Below are positions 1-7,985 of a stretch of 64,000 bases of DNA, in pieces (the first letter of the stretch is position 1; every line of letters starts with the position of its first letter). Origin of the DNA: Hyphomicrobium sp. (lineage in GTDB: Bacteria > Pseudomonadota > Alphaproteobacteria > Rhizobiales > Hyphomicrobiaceae); contig JALHMJ010000003.1 in assembly GCA_022844105.1 (NCBI GenBank), forward strand, positions 79,887 to 143,886. Direction: 5' to 3'. The position numbers and the translations under genes were made by a program. Below the pieces are notes generated by a model. That model saw only the letters and a list, made by a program, of their open reading frames with translations, was not told the origin of the DNA and made no database searches.

Positions 1-426
1 AAAGGTGAGAAATTGCCATGGCAGGCTGAGGTCTCGAAGGGCGACACGGCGACCGCGATCATCGTCAGTCACGCGGATATGACGATCACTGTGCTGGAAA
101 ACGGAGCGGTCGTGGCGAGTGGGAAGGCAACAATCACCAATCCCGAACAGCCACTCGGCCGCCACGTCTTCATGCTCGCGGGAGCCCACGAAGGACAAAG
201 CGGAATGATCTGGCATGCCATCAGTCATTTCGATCGTACCGGCGTGCCACTCGGTCAGCCCGACGAGGCCGTCCTTAAGCGGATCAAGTCGGACGAAACA
301 GTTCGTCAGGCGATTGTCGATCGCATGCATCCCGGAATGGTACTGGTCACAACCGAACTTCCCGCCCACCCGGACACTCGGACCGGTGAGGACTTTGTGT
401 TGATGGACGAAGACCAGCAGGGCTGA
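1..426 (+). CDS. L,D-transpeptidase-like protein, C-terminal part (5' truncated by window edge)
   Basis: The reading frame is open back to base 1, so only the last 141 or so residues are present and the true start lies outside the window. The visible part has a beta-rich stretch (ATAIIVSHADMTITVLENG) and ends with LPAHPDTRTGEDFVLM. That ending resembles the tail of alphaproteobacterial YkuD-type L,D-transpeptidases, which carry a second, degenerate YkuD-like module after the catalytic one. No SHGC-type catalytic motif is in this part. The family makes 3-3 peptidoglycan crosslinks in the periplasm. The identification rests on the tail only. The gene converges with the PhoX-like gene, with 7 bp between the stops. 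Confidence 0.55.
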   Translation, partial: KGEKLPWQAEVSKGDTATAIIVSHADMTITVLENGAVVASGKATITNPEQPLGRHVFMLAGAHEGQSGMIWHAISHFDRTGVPLGQPDEAVLKRIKSDETVRQAIVDRMHPGMVLVTTELPAHPDTRTGEDFVLMDEDQQG

Positions 427-433
427 CGCCAGT

Positions 434-2401
434 CTAAACTCCGATTTTGCCGCCGCCGATTTTCGTGATGGCCACGACCGAGGGCCTCGGCGGCTGACCG
501 TCCTTGAAGTCGGGCCAGCGCGTCGTCGGATTTTCGGTAGAGGCGGGCTTCGCTGGATCCTCTGATTCGCCGGGGTGCTGGACGGCGACAAACAACGTCT
601 CAAGATCCGGAGTGAAATAAGGTCCGCACATTTCCGCCCCTGTGGGGCAGCGGAAGAACAATCGCGATGTCCCGCGCCGCGCACCTTCCGTCTCCAATGC
701 GAACAGACCGTCAGTGCGGCCCGTAACTTCGAAATTGTTGCCGTCCGTGGCAACCCACAAACGACCGTCCGCATCCACCGCGCAGTTGTCTGGCATTCCA
801 AACCAGCCGTTCCTGCTGGTTGCGGCATTGAAGGTCGCGCCGACTTCGGCAATCGATGGATCACCGCATTTGACCAGGATCTCCCAAGCAAAGCCCGTAG
901 TGGCATGGTCGCCTTGATCGGGCAAAATCTCGATGATGTGGCCGAAGCGGTTCTCCGGCCTCGGATTGGCGGCATCCGCTTCCTTCGCTGAACGCTTGTC
1001 GTTGTTGGTCAGTATCACGTAGACCTTGCCGGTCTTCGGATTGACTTCCACGTCTTCAGGCCGGTCCATTTTTGTCGCGCCAAGTGCATCGGCTGCGAGG
1101 CGGGAATGGATAAGAATGTCTCCCTGATCGGTAAAGCTCGACAGTTTTGGATCGCTTGTGACGAGCGGCAGCCATTCTCCCCGCCCGTTCGCATCGAAAC
1201 GCGCAACGTAAAGCGTGCCGGTATCGAGAATATCCATGTTCGCTGCACGGTTGGCCGGATCGACTTTGCCCTCGGTCACGAATTTATAGACGTAGTCAAA
1301 GCGTTGATCGTCACCTTGATAGATGACGAACCGGCCATCCGTGTTGACGATATTCCCGGCGCCTTCGTGCTTGAAGCGTCCAAGTGCGGTCCGCTTCTTC
1401 GGAGTTGAATTCGGATCGAGGGGATCGATCTCAACCACCCAGCCGAAGCGGTTGCATTCGTTCGGCTCCTGTCCAATATCAAATCGGGTATCGACGCGGC
1501 TCCAAGGATAAAACCCCTCGCCAACGCCGTAGCGCCGGAGTTGGGTAGATAGCTTATGTTTCTTGAGGGCCTCTTTGTTGGCGAAGTAGAAATTGAAATT
1601 CTCTTCGCACGTCAGCCACGTGCCCCATGGTGTCACGCCACCGGCGCAGTTGTTGAGCATCCCAAGAACGCGCGTGCCCGACGGGTCACCAATCGTCTGC
1701 ATCAATGGATGTCCGGCCGCCGGTCCGGTAATCTGCATTGGCGTTTGCGCCGTGATGCGACGGGCGTAGTTTGACGTGTCCACGACGTGCCAACGTTCAC
1801 CGATGCGCTTGACCTCAATCACGGTGCCACCGTGCGCAGCCATTGATGAGCGGATCTGCTCGTCGGACATGCTGTCGAGCTTGCCCTTGCGGGTCCACCC
1901 CAGAAGGCCAAAGTACATGAGGTCGTCATTGGTGTACTCGTGGTTGACCACCAGCAGGCCGTGATCGGCGCGGCCGTCGAGCGGGATAAAGCCGATAAAA
2001 TCGTTGTTGTAGCCGAACTGCTTTTCCTGGGCCGTAGCCGACGGTTGGGCAGGATTGAATTCCGGCGCTCCCGCTAACACCGGATCGCCCCAGCGGATCA
2101 GAATATCGGCGTGATAGCCGTCGGCGACATGATGGGTTGTGTCAGAGCCCGCCTCGACTTCAGCGAAAACAAAGCTCGGCTTGACCCCATCTTCGGCGCG
2201 CGCCGGCCGCGCGGCGGCTGCGATTGCAAGTGGTGCGATCGTGCTGGTCATCACCGAAACGGCCAATGCGCTGCGAATAAGATCGCGTCGCGACAAGCGC
2301 TCGGCAATCACATCTCCGATAGTGGAATTCAGGGAGGCGTTGGCGGGCGTATCCTCGTCGATGTCTATCGGCGGGTTGGCACCGTGTGAATTGGAAGGCA
2401 T
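434..2401 (-). CDS. PhoX family phosphatase (DUF839), Tat-exported
   Basis: 655 residues, the usual length for PhoX-type alkaline phosphatases, which are monomeric Ca/Fe enzymes releasing phosphate from organic esters in the periplasm. The N-terminus has a twin-arginine signal (SRRDLIRSALAVSV, about residues 37-50) ending in an Ala-rich cleavage region (ARPARA). Family blocks visible are NHEYTNDD near residue 155, NNCAGGVTPWGTWLTCEEN near 250 and KHEGAGN near 345; the Cys and acidic residues in these blocks are of the kind that bind metal in PhoX. It is a single gene. I looked for a convincing Pho box upstream and did not find one, so phosphate control is not shown by the sequence. Confidence 0.85.
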   Translation of the reverse strand: MPSNSHGANPPIDIDEDTPANASLNSTIGDVIAERLSRRDLIRSALAVSVMTSTIAPLAIAAAARPARAEDGVKPSFVFAEVEAGSDTTHHVADGYHADILIRWGDPVLAGAPEFNPAQPSATAQEKQFGYNNDFIGFIPLDGRADHGLLVVNHEYTNDDLMYFGLLGWTRKGKLDSMSDEQIRSSMAAHGGTVIEVKRIGERWHVVDTSNYARRITAQTPMQITGPAAGHPLMQTIGDPSGTRVLGMLNNCAGGVTPWGTWLTCEENFNFYFANKEALKKHKLSTQLRRYGVGEGFYPWSRVDTRFDIGQEPNECNRFGWVVEIDPLDPNSTPKKRTALGRFKHEGAGNIVNTDGRFVIYQGDDQRFDYVYKFVTEGKVDPANRAANMDILDTGTLYVARFDANGRGEWLPLVTSDPKLSSFTDQGDILIHSRLAADALGATKMDRPEDVEVNPKTGKVYVILTNNDKRSAKEADAANPRPENRFGHIIEILPDQGDHATTGFAWEILVKCGDPSIAEVGATFNAATSRNGWFGMPDNCAVDADGRLWVATDGNNFEVTGRTDGLFALETEGARRGTSRLFFRCPTGAEMCGPYFTPDLETLFVAVQHPGESEDPAKPASTENPTTRWPDFKDGQPPRPSVVAITKIGGGKIGV

Positions 2402-2504
2402 GGCTGTCTATGCTCCGGCCGCAGCGACGTGCGCACGTGTGAGATAGACCTTCGGCTTGACGCTCGTGTGAACGCGCCAAAACCTCGCACCGCCGCTGTG
2501 TGTG

Positions 2505-2960
2505 TTAGTTTCGTTCCTCGGGAAGCACAGGCAGCGCGAAAACCTGAATGCCTTCCGCGTCGAGTTCGGCAACTTCATCCGACGTTGCCTCGCCATATAT
2601 CCCTCGTTCCGGACACTCCGCATAATGGATGCGGCGTGCTTCTTCCGCGAATTTCTGGCCAACGTATTCGGAGCGCTTTTCAACTTCCGCCCGTATTTTC
2701 TGAATAATATCGGCGATTGACGGTGGGACGTAGGCGTGGGTCATCGTTGCCGGTCCAGGCGTTGGCCGGTTCGGAATCGGGTCCGGGCGGGCCGACCGCA
2801 TCGAAACTGCGGGAGCCATCAACGCCTTTTGCACGTGATGAGTCCCACACGAAGGACAGCTGACCAAATCATTGGCGCTCTGGACATCGAAAGCGCCGCT
2901 GTTTTGGAACCAGCCCTCGAACTCGTGTCCGGTTTCACAGATGAGACTGTATTTGATCAT
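2505..2960 (-). CDS. DUF1178 family protein
   Basis: 151 residues starting MIKYSLIC. The start is set by an ATGA overlap with the stop of the nitrilase-like gene, implying translational coupling; the longer open frame would run far into that gene. It matches the DUF1178 pattern: an N-terminal segment with C-x-GHEFEGWF, a CPSCGTH zinc-ribbon-like half site and a C-terminal YAECPERGIYGEAT block. Function is unknown; the cysteine pairs suggest metal binding. It is last in the minus-strand series comF, grxC, amidohydrolase, DUF1178, an order I recall as common in Hyphomicrobiales. Confidence 0.85.
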   Translation of the reverse strand: MIKYSLICETGHEFEGWFQNSGAFDVQSANDLVSCPSCGTHHVQKALMAPAVSMRSARPDPIPNRPTPGPATMTHAYVPPSIADIIQKIRAEVEKRSEYVGQKFAEEARRIHYAECPERGIYGEATSDEVAELDAEGIQVFALPVLPEERN

Positions 2961-3811
2961 GCTCCGCTCCGGCTCGCGACGGTGAAGGGTCGATCGTGGC
3001 CCAGTGAGGGTACGCGTTTGCGAGCCTCCTCGATTGCTTGCAAGTCTATGTCGGCCGAGATGACCCCAGGCTGAACGCCGCCCTCTGCCAGAATTTGACC
3101 CCACGGCGAGATGATGAGGCTATGGCCATACGTTTCCCGTCCGTGCTCGTGCCGCCCACCTTGAGCGGCAGCGAAAACGTAGCATTGGCATTCGATAGCT
3201 CGCGCACGCAGCAGCGTGTGCCAGTGCGCTTCTCCTGTCACCTTGGTAAAGGCCGCCGGTATGGCCAGGAACGTTGCTCCCGATTTTGCCAAGGCTCTGT
3301 ACAGATGTGGAAAACGAAGATCGTAGCAGATCGATAGTCCGAGCCCGCCCCACGGCAGCGCGGCCACCACGGCCCGGTCGCCCGGGCGGTAATTCTTACT
3401 CTCCCGGTAGCTCTCCCCTCCCGGTAGATCGACGTCGAACATGTGGATTTTATCGTAAGTTGCGGCAATCGCGCCGTCTGGCGTCAAAACGAACGCCCGG
3501 TTGGCAATTTTGTCGGGTGCGACTTTGACGGCCATCGAGCCAATATGCAGCCAGATTTTCAATTCCGCTGCCAGGTTACGGAACGCTTGCAACGCCCGGT
3601 TTGATTGTTCCGGTTCGACGGCCGCGAACAGTCTGGCGCTCTCCAGTTCCATCAGTGTGGTCACTTCCGGCGTCTGCACGTAGTGCGCCCCTCCGACCGC
3701 TGCTTCACGGATGAGGCGCTCCGCTTCGACGACGTTCCGGTCAACGTCCCGGCCGGAGCAGAGTTGCACGAGAGCGGCCCGGAACGTCCGGCCGGAAAAA
3801 GGGTCTGGCAT
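2957..3811 (-). CDS. carbon-nitrogen hydrolase (nitrilase superfamily, Nit1-like)
   Basis: 284 residues from MPDPFSGRTF. The open frame extends 40 codons upstream but those residues do not look like the family and would crowd grxC. All three members of the nitrilase Glu-Lys-Cys triad are visible: E in TPEVTT, K in YDKIHMF and C in SICYDLRFP. The HMFDVDLPGG segment is typical of the Nit1/omega-amidase branch, whose better studied members hydrolyse deaminated glutathione or alpha-keto amides. The gene sits between grxC and DUF1178, so a link to thiol or glutathione repair is reasonable but inferred. Confidence 0.88.
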   Translation of the reverse strand: MPDPFSGRTFRAALVQLCSGRDVDRNVVEAERLIREAAVGGAHYVQTPEVTTLMELESARLFAAVEPEQSNRALQAFRNLAAELKIWLHIGSMAVKVAPDKIANRAFVLTPDGAIAATYDKIHMFDVDLPGGESYRESKNYRPGDRAVVAALPWGGLGLSICYDLRFPHLYRALAKSGATFLAIPAAFTKVTGEAHWHTLLRARAIECQCYVFAAAQGGRHEHGRETYGHSLIISPWGQILAEGGVQPGVISADIDLQAIEEARKRVPSLGHDRPFTVASRSGA

Positions 3812-3870
3812 GGGGTGGTGGTTCTTTTTGAAAACGAGCGCCAAGCGCGATGACGGGTTGGGTTGGGCGA

Positions 3871-4125
3871 TCAGGCCGCGAGCAATTGATCGAGCTTTCC
3901 GCTGCGGTCCAAGGCGTGTAGATCGTCGCAACCCCCAACATGGGTGTCGCCAATCCAGATCTGCGGCACCGTCGCTTGACCAGCTTTCGAGGCCATCTCC
4001 GACCGCCGCGACGCATTGCCGGTCACATCGATTTCCTCAAATATTGTGCCCTTGGTCCGAAGAAGCTCTTTCGCCAAATGGCAGTAGGGGCAGTAGGATG
4101 CCGTGTAGATAACGACTTTCTTCAT
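3871..4125 (-). CDS. grxC: glutaredoxin 3
   Basis: 84 residues beginning MKKVVIYTA, the normal length of GrxC. It has the dithiol active site CPYC at residues 12-15, the TVPQIWI cis-proline loop and the GGCDDL glutathione-binding turn. It reduces protein disulfides and mixed disulfides with glutathione in the cytoplasm. It is the second gene of the minus-strand comF operon, 108 bp after comF and 59 bp before the nitrilase-like gene. The longer open frame upstream is rejected because the shorter start gives the canonical beta strand right at the N-terminus. Confidence 0.93.
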   Translation of the reverse strand: MKKVVIYTASYCPYCHLAKELLRTKGTIFEEIDVTGNASRRSEMASKAGQATVPQIWIGDTHVGGCDDLHALDRSGKLDQLLAA

Positions 4126-4233
4126 CGCCCGCGACCCTCCGACCCTGGTTGAAGTCAGTATCATAGGTCCGCGGCGCCGTTCATTCAAAGGCCAGGGATG
4201 CCGCAGTCTGCGTTGCCCACTGAATTGCTGCCC

Positions 4234-5037
4234 TCAATCGCCAAGGCCGTCGCCCGTGGCGAGCGCCAGCGTTAATACGGCCACGCTCTCCGCCCCAGCC
4301 CGGCGCAGGGCCCGCGTCGCGGCGCAAACCGTGGCCCCGGTGGTCGAAACGTCGTCAACCAGCACGATTCGGCGGCCGTCGATCCGGTCACGGCGGTTTT
4401 CCCTCACCGCGAAGGCGCCGCGCACGTTCGCCTCACGCTCCGACCGGCTAAGCCCTACCTGTGAAGCCGTGGATCGCAACCGAATGAGTGACAAGGCATC
4501 CATGGGCAACCCGGACCGTCGCGCAAGGTCTCCACCGAGCCGCGTCGATTGGTTGAACCGCCTCCGAAGCAAGCGGCTACGGCTGAGCGGCACCGGCACG
4601 ATCAGGTCTGATTGCGCCAGGATATCGCGGCCCGCATCCATGAGCCACGTGCCCATCAGCCCGACAAGATCATCGCGGTCGTGAAACTTCAGATCGTGGA
4701 TCAACCGCCGCATGATCCCGGAATAGTGCGCCGCCGTCCGCGCTCTGTCATAGACTGGTGGATCAGCCATGGCCGCTGCCGACAGCGAGATGTCCCCCGT
4801 CGCGAACGGCAAGGGGATGCCAAGTCGGTCACAAATCGGCGGACGGATGAAGTCGATGCCGCTCCAGCACGTCGCGCACAACGTATCGTGCGCCGTCATC
4901 GGCTCGCGACAACTGAGACAGACCGGCGGCAAGATGAGATCGGACAATCCCGACCAGGCCCGTCGCAGCCGGGCGCGCAGCCGCGGACGCGTGGACGAAG
5001 AAACGGCATCGTCAGTTTTGAAATCCCGCGACGGCAT
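4234..5037 (-). CDS. ComF family protein (phosphoribosyltransferase-like)
   Basis: 267 residues. The N-terminal half has a double zinc-ribbon pattern (CLSCREPM then CATCW, about residues 38-58). The C-terminal half has the phosphoribosyl-binding loop VLVDDVSTTGATVCA near residue 230, as in ComF/GntX proteins. ComF proteins support uptake of transforming DNA in competent bacteria; in alphaproteobacteria the role is not established. It is the first gene of the operon and is divergent from the methyltransferase gene, with 55 bp between the starts. A dprA homologue is also in this window but far away. Confidence 0.88.
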   Translation of the reverse strand: MPSRDFKTDDAVSSSTRPRLRARLRRAWSGLSDLILPPVCLSCREPMTAHDTLCATCWSGIDFIRPPICDRLGIPLPFATGDISLSAAAMADPPVYDRARTAAHYSGIMRRLIHDLKFHDRDDLVGLMGTWLMDAGRDILAQSDLIVPVPLSRSRLLRRRFNQSTRLGGDLARRSGLPMDALSLIRLRSTASQVGLSRSEREANVRGAFAVRENRRDRIDGRRIVLVDDVSTTGATVCAATRALRRAGAESVAVLTLALATGDGLGD

Positions 5038-5046
5038 GCCCTATAC
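5018..5046 (+). promoter_or_regulatory. sigma-70-type promoter for the methyltransferase gene
   Basis: TTGAAA at 5018-5023, then 17 bases, then CTATAC at 5041-5046, in the short gap between divergent comF and the methyltransferase gene. Transcription would start about 40 bases before the ATG at 5093. This is a consensus match by eye only. Confidence 0.5.
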
Positions 5047-5092
5047 TACAAGCAACTGCCGTCCGAAGCGAGAGGCGAAGGACCCGACCCGG

Positions 5093-5995
5093 ATGACCGA
5101 TCTGCCGAAAATCTTCGATCGTGACTTGTTGCGGGATCGTCGGCGCCGCGCCGCGCCAAGGATGCAGAACCACGCATTTTTGCTCGAGCGCTTTCGCGAC
5201 GACGTTGTGGAGCGCCTGGCGCTGATCCAGCGAACTTTCTCCAATGCGCTCGTCATTGGAGCGCACGGCTCCGCGATCGGTGACGCACTTGCCCTTTGCG
5301 GGCTGACGCGCGTCGTCGCCATGGACACAATACCCGAACTGCTTCCGCCAAACGAATGGGCTGTCGTTGGCGACGAGGAAGCGCTTCCATTCGCAGCTGC
5401 AACGTTCGATCTCATCATTGCGCCGCTCACGCTGCAGTTCGTCAATGATCTACCCGGAGCACTTCTCCAGATCAGCCGCAGCCTGCAGCCGGATGGCCTG
5501 TTCATCGGCGGTGTGTTGGGTGGCGCCACGTTACACGAGCTGCGCCGTGCATGGCTGGAAGCGGAAGCGGAAGTCACCGACGGCGCGTCTCCGAGGGTCG
5601 CTCCGTTTGCCGATGTCCGCGATCTCGGCGGGCTGCTCCAGCGAGCCGGTTTCGCCTTGCCCGTTGTCGACAGCGACGCTGTGCGTGTGCGCTATCCGAG
5701 TGCCCTCGCGTTGATGCAGGACTTGCGTGGCATGGGTGCTGGAAATGTCCTCTGCGATCGCCGCCGGGTGCCCGTCACCCGGCGGCTGTTGATGCGCGCC
5801 TGCGAGATCTATGCCGAGAAGTTTGCCGATGCCGACGGCCGCGTTCCGGCGACATTCGAAATGCTGGTGATGACGGCGTGGGCGCCCCATGAGAGCCAGC
5901 AAAAGCCGCTCAAGCCGGGTTCGGCGACGGCGCGACTGGCCGATGCGCTGGGTACCACGGAAGCGCGGCTGCCGGATTCAACTGAGACGCGCTGA
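5093..5995 (+). CDS. SAM-dependent methyltransferase (BioC/NDUFAF5-like)
   Basis: 300 residues from MTDLPKIFDR. The open frame reaches back over comF, but the start at 5093 follows a consensus promoter and gives the family N-terminus. Recognisable parts are RDRRRRAA near residue 15, a glycine-containing SAM loop (VIGAHGSAIGDAL), EEALPFAAATFDLIIAPLTLQ and the long C-terminal MTAWAP region. This matches alphaproteobacterial relatives of NDUFAF5, the mitochondrial complex I assembly factor that hydroxylates an arginine. The substrate here is unknown; a BioC role in biotin synthesis is the alternative. No other biotin gene is nearby. Confidence 0.8.
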   Translation: MTDLPKIFDRDLLRDRRRRAAPRMQNHAFLLERFRDDVVERLALIQRTFSNALVIGAHGSAIGDALALCGLTRVVAMDTIPELLPPNEWAVVGDEEALPFAAATFDLIIAPLTLQFVNDLPGALLQISRSLQPDGLFIGGVLGGATLHELRRAWLEAEAEVTDGASPRVAPFADVRDLGGLLQRAGFALPVVDSDAVRVRYPSALALMQDLRGMGAGNVLCDRRRVPVTRRLLMRACEIYAEKFADADGRVPATFEMLVMTAWAPHESQQKPLKPGSATARLADALGTTEARLPDSTETR

Positions 5996-6062
5996 GGGGC
6001 TGGCGAAGCTGCAGCAATCGAGTAGGTTCATCAAAACTTTGCAACTGAGAAGGACGTGACCG

Positions 6063-7031
6063 GTGAGCGAGACGCGCGGCCCGCCGCAACGCCCTTTCGA
6101 CGCGATTATGCTGAATGTCGGCGACGGACATTGGCTTTATGTCGAACAATGCGGCCGCAGCGATGGCATCCCCGCGGTTTTTTTGCACGGTGGACCGGGA
6201 AGCGGCTCGCAGCACGCGCACCGCGATCTGTTCGATCCAAACCGATTTCACGCGTTTCTGTTCGATCAGCGCGGCGCTGGCCGGAGCCATCCGTATCTGT
6301 CCTGTACAGCCAATACGATGGCGCATCAGATCGCCGATATTGAGCGCATCCGAACCCACTTCGGCGTTGAACGGTGGATCGTCGTCGGCGGCTCCTGGGG
6401 TTCGACCTTGGGCCTCGCTTACGCCCAGCAGCACCCCGAACGCGTCGCCGGACTGGTTTTGCGCGCGATCTTTTTGGGCACGGATGAGGAGATACAATGG
6501 GCCTTCGTTGACGGACCGCAGCGTTTCCGGCCCGAACTCTACAAGGCGTTCTTACATGAACTGCCGGTCGCCGAGCGCGACGACCCACTACGGGCTTATG
6601 TGGCGCGCTTGCGTGATCCCGATCCAGCCACCCACGGCCCAGCCGCGCAAGTCTGGAACGCTTACGAACGCGCTCTGTCGGAGCTTCTTCCGGCCACGAC
6701 CGGACTACCGGACCGCACCGCGGCTAAAACCGGTCGCATCGCGCCGACCCCGATCTTGGAAGCCCACTATATCGCCCACAGCTTTTTCATGAAGCCGGGT
6801 CAGCTGCTTAACGAGGCCTGGCGCCTCAGCGGCATACCCGGTGTGTTGATCCAGGGACGCTACGATTTGCTGTGTCCACCGGCCGCCGCGGAAGCCATGG
6901 CCACAGCATGGGGCAACCAGTGCCGCCTGCGATATATCGAACGCGCGGGCCACGCCATGACGGAGCCTGGCATTTTCGAAGCGCTGCGCGAGGGTGTGAA
7001 TACGATTGCCGACCAGACGTTCGGCCGTTGA
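6063..7031 (+). CDS. pip: proline iminopeptidase
   Basis: 322 residues with a GTG start preceded by AGAAGGA. An alpha/beta hydrolase of the S33 type that removes N-terminal proline from peptides. Visible motifs are the oxyanion loop HGGPGSG near residue 42, DQRGAGRS near 70, the nucleophile elbow GGSWGS near 112, the acid in GRYDLLCP and the histidine in AGHAMTE near the end. Length is typical. It lies 67 bp after the methyltransferase gene on the same strand and converges with xerD. Confidence 0.92.
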   Translation: MSETRGPPQRPFDAIMLNVGDGHWLYVEQCGRSDGIPAVFLHGGPGSGSQHAHRDLFDPNRFHAFLFDQRGAGRSHPYLSCTANTMAHQIADIERIRTHFGVERWIVVGGSWGSTLGLAYAQQHPERVAGLVLRAIFLGTDEEIQWAFVDGPQRFRPELYKAFLHELPVAERDDPLRAYVARLRDPDPATHGPAAQVWNAYERALSELLPATTGLPDRTAAKTGRIAPTPILEAHYIAHSFFMKPGQLLNEAWRLSGIPGVLIQGRYDLLCPPAAAEAMATAWGNQCRLRYIERAGHAMTEPGIFEALREGVNTIADQTFGR

Positions 7032-7041
7032 CCCTCAACGG
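7025..7041. terminator. small palindrome spanning both stop codons of pip and xerD
   Basis: CCGTTGA-CCC-TCAACGG is a perfect 7-base inverted repeat covering the TGA of pip (7029-7031) and the reversed TGA of xerD (7035-7037). It could act as a weak bidirectional terminator, but there is no T-run, so this is only a suggestion. Confidence 0.3.
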
Positions 7042-7982
7042 TCGCGCTTGGCCAGCGGATGGTGCTCGAATACGATTTTCTTCAGGCGTTCTTCGAGAAC
7101 GTGCGTATAGATTTCGGTTGTCGAAACATCGGCATGTCCGAGCAACTGCTGCACCGTTCGAAGGTCCGCGCCCCGGTCGAGCAAATGGCTGGCGAACGCA
7201 TGCCGCAGCACATGTGGCGACACACGCTCGGCGTCGAGCGATGCGGCCTCCGCGCACGCTTTCAAATCGAGCGCGAAGGCCTGCCGGGTGACATGCCCGT
7301 CCGCACCGCGTGACGGAAAAAGCCAGCGCGTCGCCAGCATCGGCGCCAATTGATCGTTCGGCGAACTCCCCAGCGACAGATAGCGGTCGAGAGCTTTGCG
7401 TGCCGCTGTATTGAGTGGCACAAGCCGCTCTCGCCCGCCTTTACCTTTGATCGTAAACACACGCGGGTCGCCGTTCAGGACGCTGCGGGGCAGCGAGACC
7501 AATTCAGAGACGCGCATACCAGTCGCATAAAGGAGTTCAAGCAGCGCATGAAACCGCACGGCACGGGCAAGCTCACGCCCGTTCTTACCCTCGGTCGCCG
7601 CTGTGGCCGTTTGCATCAACCGGTCCACTTCGACGACCGAGAGTATCTTGGGCAAAGGTCGTCCGAGCTTCGGGGCCTTCGCGCCGGATGCTGGATTGTC
7701 GTCCACCGCCCCTTCGGCTTCGAGAAACTTATAAAGTTGCCGAACAGCGGACAGGCGCCGCGCCCGTGACGCCGGCGCAAGACCGGCCCGTCCAAGATGC
7801 TCCAGGTAGGCCGCAATGTCGTTGCGCACTGCCATACGCAACCCCGTCGCGTGATCAATCATAAAAGCCGAGAAATCCTCAAGATCGCGGCGGTAGGCGT
7901 CGAGAGTATTGTGCGAGGCACCTCTCTCCGAGGCGAGCATCTCTAAAAAATTTGCGATGTCATGGGGGTTGGTTGCTGTCAT
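7035..7982 (-). CDS. xerD: site-specific tyrosine recombinase XerD
   Basis: 315 residues. The N-terminal SAM-like domain (TLDAYRRDLEDF) is followed by the catalytic domain with Arg in ATGMRVSEL, Lys in IKGKGGRERLVPL, HVLRHAFASHL, GHADVSTTEIYTH and the nucleophile Tyr in that last motif. With XerC it resolves chromosome dimers at dif at the septum. It begins 3 bp after the stop of the upstream exported protein gene, so the two are co-transcribed. Assignment to XerD rather than XerC is by overall look, with no second copy here to compare. Confidence 0.88.
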   Translation of the reverse strand: MTATNPHDIANFLEMLASERGASHNTLDAYRRDLEDFSAFMIDHATGLRMAVRNDIAAYLEHLGRAGLAPASRARRLSAVRQLYKFLEAEGAVDDNPASGAKAPKLGRPLPKILSVVEVDRLMQTATAATEGKNGRELARAVRFHALLELLYATGMRVSELVSLPRSVLNGDPRVFTIKGKGGRERLVPLNTAARKALDRYLSLGSSPNDQLAPMLATRWLFPSRGADGHVTRQAFALDLKACAEAASLDAERVSPHVLRHAFASHLLDRGADLRTVQQLLGHADVSTTEIYTHVLEERLKKIVFEHHPLAKRDR

Positions 7983-7985
7983 GCG

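Noticed and set aside
2402-2504. Possible Pho box upstream of the PhoX-like gene
   Set aside because: No two-copy CTGTCAT-type repeat could be found.
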